Program-made: the position numbers and the translations under genes
Notes under the pieces: model-generated
Databases searched by the model: none
Told to the model about the DNA's origin: nothing
The model's input: the letters and a program-made list of their open reading frames with translations, nothing else
Part shown: one piece after another, positions 1 to 8,133 of the stretch
Layout: every line of letters begins with the position of its first letter
How positions within the stretch are numbered: position 1 is the stretch's first letter
Origin: Euryarchaeota archaeon UBA463
GTDB taxonomy: Archaea; Thermoplasmatota; Poseidoniia; Poseidoniales; Thalassarchaeaceae
Reading direction: 5' to 3'
Length of the DNA: 27,777 bases
Assembly (NCBI GenBank): GCA_002501805.1
Contig: DAOI01000029.1
Span: forward strand, 36,309-64,085

Positions 1-281
1 TTATCCCCATTCTGAGATAGAGGATTTAGTCCATACTGCCACTCCCACCCGTCTGGAAGTCCGTCATTATCCGAGTCCCAGTCTTGAGGTTGAGTATTAA
101 TGTAGAATTCGAGACCATACGATAGTCCGTCTCCATCCTGATCTGACGAGGCTAGAGCCTCCCAAGCACTGAACTCCAACGCGGAATAGGAGGACAGTAG
201 CATCAAGAGCGAGAATGTAATTGCTGAGCGGTGTTTTCTGGCCGACTTCGCATCTTTTGAAAGATTTACAATAGAGCCCAC
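1..281 (-). CDS. Secreted calcium-repeat (thrombospondin type 3-like) protein, N-terminal part only
   Basis: The reading frame is open from a GTG at 281 to the left edge, so only about 93 residues are visible. An N-terminal basic stretch (KSARKHR) is followed by a hydrophobic segment (TFSLLMLLSSYSAL), which reads as a signal peptide or signal anchor. Then come acidic repeats of the form DxDGDGL..GLEF and DSDNDGLPDGWE, typical of Ca-binding thrombospondin type 3 repeats in exported archaeal proteins. A second in-frame GTG lies at 290, but GAGGTGA sits 5 nt before the 281 GTG, so 281 is preferred. It lies 78 nt downstream of the stop of the large surface protein on the same strand, so the two may be cotranscribed. 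The function of the missing C-terminal part is unknown. Confidence 0.72.
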   Translation of the reverse strand, partial: MGSIVNLSKDAKSARKHRSAITFSLLMLLSSYSALEFSAWEALASSDQDGDGLSYGLEFYINTQPQDWDSDNDGLPDGWEWQYGLNPLSQNGD

Positions 282-286
282 GCTAC

Positions 287-293
287 TCACCTC
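287..293 (-). promoter_or_regulatory. Shine-Dalgarno site that decides the GTG start at 281
   Basis: On the minus strand the sequence GAGGTGA, complementary to the archaeal 16S 3' end, is followed by five bases and then GTG at 281. It overlaps the alternative GTG at 290, which argues against that start. Confidence 0.5.
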
Positions 294-359
294 TTACCTA
301 GGGCGGAAAGTAGGGCTCTTAAGAGGAATGGAGCGTCGTTCGGACGTTGCCTCAAACTA

Positions 360-3323
360 TTAGACGAGTTCAATGTCGTCATCGTCGTAGACATCATCCT
401 CATCTTCTTCCTCCTCTTCCAGAGAAACCACCGGCGCGGGTATGTCATCAACATCTTCTATGTCATCATCTGAGTCATCGGAAATAGCATCCAGATAAGC
501 CATGTGAGATTTCCATCTTCGACGATTCAATGCTGATTGGGTGCCAGCAATAAGAAGCATAATGGCGATGATTCCAACTACGTACGTCGACAGTCTTGGA
601 TGAGTGAACTCATTCACTAAACGTTCTATAAAGGAGTCGATACCAACGGTCATTACAACCGTTGCCTTTGCAGTAGAGTCATCAGGCCAGCTTTGGTCAG
701 TATCGAAGGGCGTTGCACTAACCATTATGTTAGAAGAGTCTCCATTATTGGAAGACTCCGGGACAGCGACCTCTAGGATGAAAGTTACCTCATCAAAGGC
801 TTCTAGAACAACTAGAACTGACCCAGAGGGGCCATCAATCTCAACACTCCATGAAGAGGAGTCGGATTCGGCCTCAAGAAGAATAGTAAGTGGACTATTT
901 CCAAGATTCTTCACTTTCATCTGAATCTCTACTGTGTCTCCTGGAGATAGTAGCCTATTGGGAGATACCTGTACGATTTCTAGTGTTGGCTCATCGGAGT
1001 CTATTTCGAAGATCATCGGGAGATCGAAATATCTTGGGTCTTCATCGGGAGTGTCCTCTACAACCCTTAGGTATACAGTGTGATTCCCAAACTCGACCTG
1101 ACTGGTAAGGGTGATGGTCACAAAAACTTCGGTCTCATCACCAGGTGCTAGAGAGACTCTTGGGACAGCATTCCCCGAGTCATCCTCTATTCTGAACTGC
1201 CATTGACCATATGCCGCATTCCTATCTTTGTTCTCCTCTAATGAAGCGGGATTCTGGATCCTCCACCATGTGGCCGACTCTCCCGATGTCATTGTATTCG
1301 TAATTTTAGCCCTCAGGGAGACTTCAGCATTTCCAGGGCCAGGCGAACAGAGAGATACTGTGATGTGCCCAAGTGGGGAGCCATCACAGTCATAGGAAAC
1401 CTCTGCTCTGATTCCGAATGTCCTCTGAATTGTGAATTCAATTGTAGACGACAGGTTACTCTGGCCGGTGCTGACTACTTCTAATTCGACAGTACCTATG
1501 TCTGGATCCAGCCTATCAGACGAAGGTTTGACGAGGATTCTGAGAGTTTGTGTCTCATGCCTGTCAAGAAGAGCGGTGTGGAAAGTCCCGTCTCCATCAT
1601 CCTCTAGGATTCTCTCGCCCGTGTCATTATCATATACCTGAATAATGGCTTTAGCCCTTTGAAGAACGTCAATCTTGAACTCATCTGCATCAAAACCTGT
1701 GTTGAAAATCTCCATCAAGAAAGGAGTGAACTGATCATAGTCTACATAGCTGTTCGGAGATGCCTCGAAGTCGTCTGGCCTTGAAGAATTAGCTATAGCA
1801 ACCTCATGATCCTCAGACCATATTGAAACTTGGGGGGGTTGGAAAACATCCATCTTCTTTAGGTCCAATTGTAATGTATCTTGATGGACTACCTGCAACA
1901 CCCCATCTACCTCTGCCTCGGCTACAGCCCTGATGTCAATCGAGCTTGGGGCACCAGTGAGATCTTCTGGCGCGGTCAAGGTAAGAATCGGATTGATTAT
2001 GTCCCCTCCCGAGTTTAACGTATATCCCCCCGGAGAGTCGAACTCTATAAGCCACGAACTAGGGAAATTTGTCAATACTTCTAGCTCTACATCCATTGAT
2101 TTAGTCGAATCCCCCCTATGTACCATCTGGAGAGAGATAGGAGTTGTCTGCTCGGGGGCTATGTATTCAGTTGACCTATCTTGCCGATGATTTAGTGCAA
2201 CCCCCCACTGTTCCATGTTTACAGGTTCATGCTCGACTATCACGCTGTTTCCCTGAATATCAGATACTTCGAGCTCAACCGAGTATTCGCCTGAAGGAAT
2301 CCCACTCGGGTATGACCATAGATACTCTCCGAAAATGCCTTGGCTTGTATCCTCAATGTCCTCATCATCCTCGTCGATAACATGGTCAATTCTGTAAATA
2401 CCATTGGGGTCCCTCATCAACAATCTTACCGAATCAACATCATATCTCCCGAAGCTACTTTTGACATCGAATGAGAATTGCATTACTCTTTCAGAGAGGA
2501 TATCGTTAGGATACCAATCCAACTCAGCCCCTTCGGCTAGCTCCGCTCCCTCTCTTTGTAGCAGAACCAAGCTGTTAGCGATTGCATTGGCTTCAATTTC
2601 CAGAGTGCTGAATCTTTCATCACCATCAATTTCGTTCCATGCTACTTCTGCTTCACAGCTCGATGAACCTCCCCAAGGACTTCCCCCTCCACTGTCACAT
2701 CCGGACATATCAGCATCGATTATCAGTTCCAAGCGTTCATCCTTGTCTATTGTGAATGTCTCATCACTTCCAATATCGATTTCAAATGTCTCATGATCGA
2801 AACTACAACTTTGAGTCAGTCCGGGATTACAGGCTTCTGAAGACCATGATGCCGATCCAACCTGAGATCCAGATGCTTTCAGTGTGAGAGTCCAGTCAAC
2901 AGTAGCGGTATCGGGGCCTGTAGATCTCAGAAATATCCCAATTGGCAGATAATACGAGCCAGAACCCGAACCATGGTTAGGCCTACCTGCTATCTCAAGA
3001 CTGGAAAGCATCGGACTAGTCTTGAATTCGATGCTGCTACTCAATGCGCTCATGGACTCCTGACCCCCGGACTCAGGGACTTGTGTGGTGATGTATCCAT
3101 CTCCTCCTGCAGATGAATTCTGAGATGCGATGTACATCGTGTAGAGGTTCATCTGAACATCGCTCGAAGCGTTGAAATTAGTGGTTTCGTTTAGCTCACT
3201 GTTGGAAACTGTAGAAGCCCCATAGGGGATAAGAAGAACCAGGCAAAGAGCCAGTGCCATAGCCCTGCTCTTACGAACGTAGTTCGCTGTACTTCTCCCT
3301 TGCACGATTAACCGCCCATACAA
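360..3323 (-). CDS. Large membrane-anchored extracellular surface protein with Ig-like/CARDB-type domains and acidic cytoplasmic tail
   Basis: This is a 987-residue exported protein. Residues 16-38 hold an Arg/Lys-rich stretch and a hydrophobic signal (MALALCLVLLIPYG). The body is Ser/Thr/Asp/Glu-rich beta-sandwich material with many N-x-S/T sites. Near residues 785-880 a segment (LSPGDTVEIQMKVKNLGNSPL) resembles CARDB/NEW3 domains that stack on archaeal surface proteins. Four cysteines in an N-terminal domain (CNPGLTQSC and a CDSGG...SSSC pair) could form disulfides. A single transmembrane helix lies at about 912-931, followed by basic NRRRWK and a tail of some 45 residues that is mostly Asp/Glu, predicted cytoplasmic. 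The 3323 start is TTG without a clear ribosome site; an ATG at 3260, just before the hydrophobic core, is an alternative. Probably an S-layer-like, adhesion or substrate-binding protein. No catalytic motif seen. Confidence 0.8.
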   Translation of the reverse strand: MYGRLIVQGRSTANYVRKSRAMALALCLVLLIPYGASTVSNSELNETTNFNASSDVQMNLYTMYIASQNSSAGGDGYITTQVPESGGQESMSALSSSIEFKTSPMLSSLEIAGRPNHGSGSGSYYLPIGIFLRSTGPDTATVDWTLTLKASGSQVGSASWSSEACNPGLTQSCSFDHETFEIDIGSDETFTIDKDERLELIIDADMSGCDSGGGSPWGGSSSCEAEVAWNEIDGDERFSTLEIEANAIANSLVLLQREGAELAEGAELDWYPNDILSERVMQFSFDVKSSFGRYDVDSVRLLMRDPNGIYRIDHVIDEDDEDIEDTSQGIFGEYLWSYPSGIPSGEYSVELEVSDIQGNSVIVEHEPVNMEQWGVALNHRQDRSTEYIAPEQTTPISLQMVHRGDSTKSMDVELEVLTNFPSSWLIEFDSPGGYTLNSGGDIINPILTLTAPEDLTGAPSSIDIRAVAEAEVDGVLQVVHQDTLQLDLKKMDVFQPPQVSIWSEDHEVAIANSSRPDDFEASPNSYVDYDQFTPFLMEIFNTGFDADEFKIDVLQRAKAIIQVYDNDTGERILEDDGDGTFHTALLDRHETQTLRILVKPSSDRLDPDIGTVELEVVSTGQSNLSSTIEFTIQRTFGIRAEVSYDCDGSPLGHITVSLCSPGPGNAEVSLRAKITNTMTSGESATWWRIQNPASLEENKDRNAAYGQWQFRIEDDSGNAVPRVSLAPGDETEVFVTITLTSQVEFGNHTVYLRVVEDTPDEDPRYFDLPMIFEIDSDEPTLEIVQVSPNRLLSPGDTVEIQMKVKNLGNSPLTILLEAESDSSSWSVEIDGPSGSVLVVLEAFDEVTFILEVAVPESSNNGDSSNIMVSATPFDTDQSWPDDSTAKATVVMTVGIDSFIERLVNEFTHPRLSTYVVGIIAIMLLIAGTQSALNRRRWKSHMAYLDAISDDSDDDIEDVDDIPAPVVSLEEEEEDEDDVYDDDDIELV

Positions 3324-3446
3324 GTGGCGTTAAAGCGTTCGTGCGCCTTGGGCCACTGATACGTCAATTATGGGGGTCGGCAATATGACTCATTCTGAGA
3401 CTTTGAAGCGCTCGATTCAAGGAGTATGACCTCTTCCTAGTAACCT

Positions 3447-3532
3447 GCAGAGGTACCCGAGCTGGTCAAAGGGGCCGGACTTAAGCTCCGGTGCATAGTG
3501 CTTCGCAGGTTCAAATCCTGCCCTCTGCACCA
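3447..3532 (+). tRNA. tRNA-Leu (anticodon TAA), CCA encoded
   Basis: A full cloverleaf can be drawn. The acceptor stem GCAGAGG (3447-3453) pairs with CCTCTGC (3522-3528). The anticodon stem CCGGA (3475-3479) pairs with TCCGG (3487-3491), with loop CTTAAGC and anticodon TAA at 3482-3484. A long variable arm typical of tRNA-Leu (class II) spans about 3492-3504. The T arm GCAGG-TTCAAAT-CCTGC lies at 3505-3521, discriminator A is at 3529, and CCA at 3530-3532 is encoded in the DNA. No intron is visible. The minus-strand folB stop codon begins at the very next base. Confidence 0.95.
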
Positions 3533-3937
3533 TTATCTCTTCCTAGACATCTTACAGCCGAATTTTGCATCGCCTTCGAGAATATCCATCTTGGTGATTT
3601 TTATTGATGCCTCGGAAACTTGGAGCGGAACCATTAGCTTGTCCAATATTCTTGAGCCTAAGGACTCAAGCAGTGAGAGTCTGGTTCCACTGATTGAATC
3701 CTCTATTGATTCCAATAAATACTCATAATTCACTACATCTGTAATCTTATCTGATTTAGGAGGTTCTGATCCGGGTATCGATACTTCGATATCAAAACGT
3801 AACCTTTGGGGATGTCCTATCTCATGAGCGTGAATTCCGATATCAACTTCCCTGAATAGTTCCCTTAGAAAAATCACTGTCCTTCCAGGGTCCTTCTCAA
3901 CAGTAAAATGGCTCGGTCCATCTGAATAGTGGCCCAT
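3533..3937 (-). CDS. folB: Dihydroneopterin aldolase (FolB family)
   Basis: The family cleaves 7,8-dihydroneopterin to 6-hydroxymethyl-dihydropterin, or epimerises the sugar side chain, in pterin/folate biosynthesis. At 134 residues it has the usual small T-fold length. Visible family features are RELFREVDIGIHAHEIGHPQ (about 25-44), a hydrophobic beta strand RLRFDIEV, the DVVNYEYLLESI segment (about 68-77), LLESLG (89-94) and the IKITKMDI strand (112-119), whose Lys matches the conserved active-site lysine. The ATG at 3937 is one base past the stop of the upstream SDR gene, so the pair is an operon. The HAHE-x-GHPQR style resembles alphaproteobacterial FolB relatives, which hints at bacterial ancestry (judged from memory). 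Whether it acts in folate or another pterin pathway is open. Confidence 0.85.
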   Translation of the reverse strand: MGHYSDGPSHFTVEKDPGRTVIFLRELFREVDIGIHAHEIGHPQRLRFDIEVSIPGSEPPKSDKITDVVNYEYLLESIEDSISGTRLSLLESLGSRILDKLMVPLQVSEASIKITKMDILEGDAKFGCKMSRKR

Positions 3938-3938
3938 C

Positions 3939-4700
3939 TTATTCCTCCGTCTCAAAGACGACGTCCCTACTCCTAGATAAGAATCGTTCACCAGAATCTG
4001 CATAAATTATCTGTCCAGTTACTGACTTGGCTGACATGAGGTATACTACGGCCTCTGCAATATCTGTTGCCGAGGGACCGGATTGTAAAGGAGACTGGGA
4101 TTGTGCCTTCTCGAAGCCCTCCATTGTTTGCTCCGGACTTGGTAGTGTATGGCCGGGAGCCACTGCATTTACCCTGATCGAAGGGGCTAGTCCCCTAGCA
4201 AGTGTTTCAGTCAATCCAGCCATAGCGAAACGCGAGGCGGTATATGACAGATAATCCGGGTTTGGCTGGGAGATCTTTTGATCTAGGATGTTGACTACCG
4301 AACCTACCATGCCCGAAGGAAGGTTTCGGCTTAGCTCTGAAATAAGTAAAGTGGGCGATAGGGCGTTTACATGCATATGGCGATTCCAAGATTCTAATGA
4401 GACGTTGGAAATATCATCGAAGTTGAATAATGAAGCATTATTGACAACACCTGATACTGGACCCAGTTCTTGTTTGATTTCTTCAAATAATTTAGCCGGC
4501 ATGGATTGATCCAGTAAGTTCCCAGAAAAACAGGCAGCTCTACCTCCTTTGGAGTTGATAATATCTGCTAAATTGGACGCCTCATTTTCAGAAGAATTGT
4601 AGTGTATTGCAATAGTATAACCACAATCGGAAAGGCGCATGCAGATCTCTCTTCCAATCCTCACTGCGCCTCCTGTGACCAGTATGACAGCCGCATCCAT
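3939..4700 (-). CDS. SDR oxidoreductase resembling pteridine reductase / FolM
   Basis: A 253-residue short-chain dehydrogenase. The nucleotide motif is TGGAVRIG (9-16), with Arg where classical SDRs have Gly. That Arg, the following HYNSS (33-37) and Asp140 in NILDQK, where most SDRs have catalytic Ser, are signatures of PTR1/FolM pteridine reductases, which reduce dihydropterins or dihydrofolate with NADPH. Tyr153 is present in YTASR, but the next catalytic position, normally Lys, is Arg157 (codon CGT). The C-terminal RVNAVAPGHTL and VTGQIIYADSG segments are standard SDR. The ATG at 4700 is chosen because the Rossmann strand starts directly after it; an upstream in-frame start at 4751 adds 17 unstructured residues. 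Cotranscription with folB supports a pterin role, which remains inferred. Confidence 0.8.
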   Translation of the reverse strand: MDAAVILVTGGAVRIGREICMRLSDCGYTIAIHYNSSENEASNLADIINSKGGRAACFSGNLLDQSMPAKLFEEIKQELGPVSGVVNNASLFNFDDISNVSLESWNRHMHVNALSPTLLISELSRNLPSGMVGSVVNILDQKISQPNPDYLSYTASRFAMAGLTETLARGLAPSIRVNAVAPGHTLPSPEQTMEGFEKAQSQSPLQSGPSATDIAEAVVYLMSAKSVTGQIIYADSGERFLSRSRDVVFETEE

Positions 4701-4742
4701 GTGTATGGGAAGAGTTTCACTCCTATTACGGGTTGTATTGGA

Positions 4743-4759
4743 CGACCCCAAAGGGGTCG
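4743..4759. repeat. Perfect hairpin CGACCCC-AAA-GGGGTCG in the divergent SDR/lipA promoter region
   Basis: A 7-bp perfect inverted repeat with a 3-base loop lies between the divergent starts at 4700 (minus) and 4797 (plus). It is followed by a second inverted repeat, GTACC-TCTATGC-GGTAC (4778-4794), ending 2 bases before the lipA ATG. These could be operators or RNA hairpins. Their role is inferred from position only. Confidence 0.4.
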
Positions 4760-4796
4760 ATGAGAACGATTAACTCCGTACCTCTATGCGGTACAT

Positions 4797-5858
4797 ATGA
4801 TGGCGACGCGACTACCGACCGTTGACTCATCTCAAATTACTACAAATTCCTGCTCTGGAACTCTTGTTGAGAGTACTAAAGTTAGGGCATCAAGGGAGAG
4901 GAAAAGACTTCCAAAATGGTTCAAGACCAGTCTTCCAATTGGGAAGTCCCAGTCCGTTTACAATAGTACCATGGCTAGCGTCAAGGATAACGACCTGAAC
5001 ACTGTTTGCGTTGAGGCACGGTGCCCTAATATCCATGATTGCTGGGGAAGAGGGACTGCAACTTTCATGATTGCCGGGGATGTTTGTACAAGGGGTTGTA
5101 GATTCTGTGCCGTCAATACTGCGAAAACCCCTCCTCCATTGAACCCTGATGAGCCGGAAGATTTAGCCACTGCAATTGAGAGTATGGGAATAAATCATGC
5201 AGTAATTACTGTTGTCAATAGAGACGACCTACCCGATGGAGGAGCGAGTCACTACAGAAAATGTATAATGGCAGTTCACGATAGATGTCCAGATGTAGGG
5301 ATTGAGTTACTTTGCTCCGATCTCGACGGTAACTTAGAATCTCTAAAAATACTGTTGGATGGATTGCCTATTCGTGTTTTTGCTCATAATGTTGAGTGTG
5401 TGCCGAGGCTAGACAAGATTGTTAGGGATAGAAGGGCCTCATTCACACAATCTTTGGAGATTCTATCTGAAGCCAAGAATTTGCGTCCAGATCTGAAAAC
5501 TAAGACCAGTATCATGGTAGGCATAGGAGAGACTGACTCTGAGGTGATTGAAGCGATGGGGATGATTAGATCCTCGGAAGTTGATATGATTACTCTGGGT
5601 CAGTATCTCCAACCTGGTGAGCGCCATTTGCCTGTCGATAGATTCCCTGAGCCTTCTCAATTCGCTGACTGGGACAAGGAAGCTAGAGAGATGGGCTTCT
5701 CTGCCGTTGCCAGTGGCCCCCTAGTGAGGTCCAGCTATCGCGCTGGCCTTCTGTGGGAAGAGGCCATGGGCTTGGAGCCAGTAGTTACTAGAGAGTCAAC
5801 TGGTTCCGCAGTTAGTCATCTTACGTTTTCACCGGCTGATGGAGGCCAAAAGATATGA
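4797..5858 (+). CDS. lipA: Lipoyl synthase
   Basis: A radical-SAM enzyme that inserts two sulfurs into the octanoyl chain on lipoyl-domain proteins. At 353 residues it carries both iron-sulfur clusters of the family: the auxiliary cluster cysteines C71, C76 and C82 (CVEARCPNIHDC) and the radical-SAM CX3CX2C at C97, C101 and C104 (CTRGCRFC). The C-terminal RSSYR (311-315) supplies the unusual serine ligand. Downstream landmarks include VNRDDLPDGGASHY, AHNVE and TKTSIMVGIGET. The first 35 or so residues are a poorly conserved Ser/Thr-rich extension; similarity begins near RLPKWFK (38-44). It is first in a run with the 2-oxoacid dehydrogenase genes, 22 nt before E1-alpha, so its product would lipoylate the E2 encoded three genes later. 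Confidence 0.96.
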   Translation: MMATRLPTVDSSQITTNSCSGTLVESTKVRASRERKRLPKWFKTSLPIGKSQSVYNSTMASVKDNDLNTVCVEARCPNIHDCWGRGTATFMIAGDVCTRGCRFCAVNTAKTPPPLNPDEPEDLATAIESMGINHAVITVVNRDDLPDGGASHYRKCIMAVHDRCPDVGIELLCSDLDGNLESLKILLDGLPIRVFAHNVECVPRLDKIVRDRRASFTQSLEILSEAKNLRPDLKTKTSIMVGIGETDSEVIEAMGMIRSSEVDMITLGQYLQPGERHLPVDRFPEPSQFADWDKEAREMGFSAVASGPLVRSSYRAGLLWEEAMGLEPVVTRESTGSAVSHLTFSPADGGQKI

Positions 5859-5880
5859 GTGTTGAGAGGGTGTATGTACC

Positions 5881-7122
5881 ATGAGCGAAGGACACGGGGC
5901 AGATCCACTTCATGTTCCTGATGCACCGCATAGGCCAGGGGACGAGGCTGGTTTCGTCGAATGGCCATGGTCTCCAGAGGATTTGGAAAGGCCAGATATC
6001 GATTGTGATGCTCCTGAAACTGCCTCACTGGCAGAGGGCCTAGTGAGAGTTCTCGGCGATGATAATAAGTCCTCAGGTAATTGGGATCCAAAGCTCCCCA
6101 TAGAGGAGATGAAGTCAGGCCTTGAGCATATGATGAGGCTTCGTATATTTGATGACAGAATGATGAAAATGCAGAGAACTGGTAAGCTCTCATTCTACAT
6201 GCGATCTTACGGAGAGGAGGCAGTTGCTATAGCTCAGACAATGGCTTTGAAAGAACAAGACTGGCTATTCCCTACTTACAGGCAGCCGGGGGCGCAATTC
6301 GTTAGAGGAAGGGAAATGGTCAGTATGATTTGCCATTGCATTGGTAACGAAATGGATAATGTCAAAGGCAGACAAATGCCTGTTCATTACACTTACAGAG
6401 ACGGACGATTCATTTCTGTTTCGAGTCCTGTTGGGACACAGTTTAGCCAAGCCGTTGGAGTGGCTTTGGCTTCTGATTACAAGGGCCTTGATGAAGTCAC
6501 TATTACGTGGATTGGCGATGGCGCTAGTGCGGAAGGAGACTATCATTATGCGTTGAATTTCGCCAGTATCTTTCAAGCTCCGGTGATACTGAACGTTGTC
6601 AATAATCAGTGGGCAATCTCTACACACAAAAATTTCGCAAGTAAAAATGGTAATTTTGCCGTCAGGGGACTGCCATATGGAATTCCCAGTATACGTGTTG
6701 ACGGAAATGATTTCTTGGCTCTGTATTCTGTTACTGCTTGGGCCAGGGAAAGAGCATCTGCAGGACTAGGGCCTACTCATATAGAGGTCTTGACATATCG
6801 CGCAGGAGCCCACAGTAGTAGCGATGATCCATCTAGGTATAGGCCGTCCGATATTCATTCATTTTGGCCTGGGGGAGATCCCATTTATCGCCTTAGAGAC
6901 CATCTCAAAGAGATAGGGGAATGGTCAGACGAGGAACATCAGAAACTTTCTGAGAGAATAGACTCAGAGGTTATGGCAGCGTACAAGGAAGCTGTCAAAT
7001 TTGGAGATTTGGCTGATGGCCCGTATCCATCATCTGACGCGATTTTCACAGAAGTTTACGAGAACCCTCCCTGGCACCTAGAAGAACAGTGGGATGAAAT
7101 GAAGAGATGGAGGGATTCATGA
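5881..7122 (+). CDS. bkdA1: Branched-chain 2-oxoacid dehydrogenase E1, alpha subunit
   Basis: The thiamine-diphosphate-binding half of E1, which decarboxylates 2-oxo acids and passes the acyl group to lipoyl-E2. The ThDP motif runs from GDG (212-214) to NN (241-242). Also visible are GRQMPVHY, SSPVGTQF and the phosphorylation-loop-like YRAGAHSSSDDPSRYRP, with His311. Overall the 413 residues read like Pseudomonas-type BkdA1 from end to end, including an N-terminal arm of about 70 residues with LHVPDAPHRPG and a terminal EVYENPPWHL. That favours branched-chain substrates over pyruvate, judged from memory of the family. An RBS-like GAGAGGGTG precedes the ATG. The stop overlaps the E1-beta start. 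Substrate range cannot be fixed from sequence alone. Confidence 0.93.
   Translation: MSEGHGADPLHVPDAPHRPGDEAGFVEWPWSPEDLERPDIDCDAPETASLAEGLVRVLGDDNKSSGNWDPKLPIEEMKSGLEHMMRLRIFDDRMMKMQRTGKLSFYMRSYGEEAVAIAQTMALKEQDWLFPTYRQPGAQFVRGREMVSMICHCIGNEMDNVKGRQMPVHYTYRDGRFISVSSPVGTQFSQAVGVALASDYKGLDEVTITWIGDGASAEGDYHYALNFASIFQAPVILNVVNNQWAISTHKNFASKNGNFAVRGLPYGIPSIRVDGNDFLALYSVTAWARERASAGLGPTHIEVLTYRAGAHSSSDDPSRYRPSDIHSFWPGGDPIYRLRDHLKEIGEWSDEEHQKLSERIDSEVMAAYKEAVKFGDLADGPYPSSDAIFTEVYENPPWHLEEQWDEMKRWRDS
7109..7114 (+). promoter_or_regulatory. Shine-Dalgarno GGAGGG that decides the E1-beta start
   Basis: GGAGGG lies inside the end of the E1-alpha gene, 4 nt before the ATG at 7119 and 7 nt before the ATG at 7122. 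The in-frame ATG at 7107 overlaps the site and is therefore unlikely to be the start. Confidence 0.5.
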
Positions 7123-8132
7123 TGCCTAACATGAATATGGTAGAATCCGTAAATAATGCCCTAGATACAATGCTCTCAAAGGATAACGATGTCATAATGT
7201 TCGGTGAAGACATTGGATACTTTGGCGGTGTTTTCAGAACTTGTGATGGCCTGCAAGAGAAGCATGGAAAACATAGGGTCTTTGACTCTCCACTTTCAGA
7301 GGGAGGAATTGCGGCTACAGCTTTCGGGATGGGGATCAATGGACTTAGGCCAGTGGTTGAGATTCAATTCGCTGACTATATTTTCCCAGCTTACGATCAG
7401 ATAGTTAACGAGATGGCTAAGGTCAGACATCGCTCTGGAGGGGAGTTCTGGTGTCCTGTGACCATCAGGACCCCTGCAGGAGGAGGAATCAGAGGAGGCC
7501 ATCATCACTCACAATCACCTGAAGCCCAGTTTACTCATACACCGGGACTCAAAGTTGTCTATTGCTCAACTCCTTACAACGCCAAGGGGCTATTGATAAG
7601 CGCCATAGAGGATAATGATCCAGTTATTTTCTTCGAGCCTAAGAGATGCTACAGAGGACCTTTCTATGGCGATCCACACAATGTGCCGACTTGGTCTGGC
7701 CATCCAGAGGCAGAGGTCCCTGAATCCCATTATTCGATTCCCTTGGGCGAGGCGCGATTGGCTATGGAGGGTGACAGATGTACGGTGATCTCATGGGGTG
7801 CGATGGTTCATGTGTGCGAGCAGGCAATCAGGGATAGCGGGATTTCTTGCGACCTCATCGATCTCCAAACTCTAGTCCCTTGGGATAGAGAAGCTGTAGT
7901 CACATCGATTGAAAAGACTGGTAGGTGCGTAATCGTTCATGAGGCTCCGAAAACTAGTGGATTCGGAGCTGAAATGGCCGCTTCTATTCAGGAGAGATGC
8001 TTTTGGAGCCTGGAATCCCCTATAGAGAGAGTAACTGGATGGGACACTCCTTTTCCCCATACTACTGAATGGGATTACATGCCCGGACCAGACAGAGTGG
8101 CCGCGGCGATAGCGAAAACACAGGAGGATTAA
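7119..8132 (+). CDS. bkdA2: Branched-chain 2-oxoacid dehydrogenase E1, beta subunit
   Basis: The partner of E1-alpha in the E1 heterotetramer; about 337 residues, normal for the family. Recognisable stretches in order are FGEDIGYFGGVFR (near the ThDP-contacting Glu), RVFDSPLSEGGI, EIQFADYIFPAYDQI, the HSQSPEAQF active-site loop, DPVIFFEPKRCYRGPF, LIDLQTLVPWD in the C-terminal transketolase domain, and IERVTGWDTPFPH. The match to BkdA2-type beta subunits (branched-chain) is closer than to pyruvate dehydrogenase beta, again from memory. The start is the ATG at 7119, which overlaps the E1-alpha TGA as ATGA; the next codon is also ATG. The overlap implies translational coupling, consistent with the 1:1 stoichiometry of E1. 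Confidence 0.94.
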   Translation: MMPNMNMVESVNNALDTMLSKDNDVIMFGEDIGYFGGVFRTCDGLQEKHGKHRVFDSPLSEGGIAATAFGMGINGLRPVVEIQFADYIFPAYDQIVNEMAKVRHRSGGEFWCPVTIRTPAGGGIRGGHHHSQSPEAQFTHTPGLKVVYCSTPYNAKGLLISAIEDNDPVIFFEPKRCYRGPFYGDPHNVPTWSGHPEAEVPESHYSIPLGEARLAMEGDRCTVISWGAMVHVCEQAIRDSGISCDLIDLQTLVPWDREAVVTSIEKTGRCVIVHEAPKTSGFGAEMAASIQERCFWSLESPIERVTGWDTPFPHTTEWDYMPGPDRVAAAIAKTQED

Positions 8133-8133
8133 C

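Noticed and set aside
3370..3429. 19-codon plus-strand frame upstream of the tRNA
   Set aside because: Too short, no ribosome site and no recognisable motif.
5881..8132. Pyruvate dehydrogenase E1 as the identity
   Set aside because: Long N-terminal arm, GRQMPVHY, SSPVGTQF and GYFGGVFR segments fit branched-chain (BkdA) subunits better, although substrate overlap cannot be excluded.
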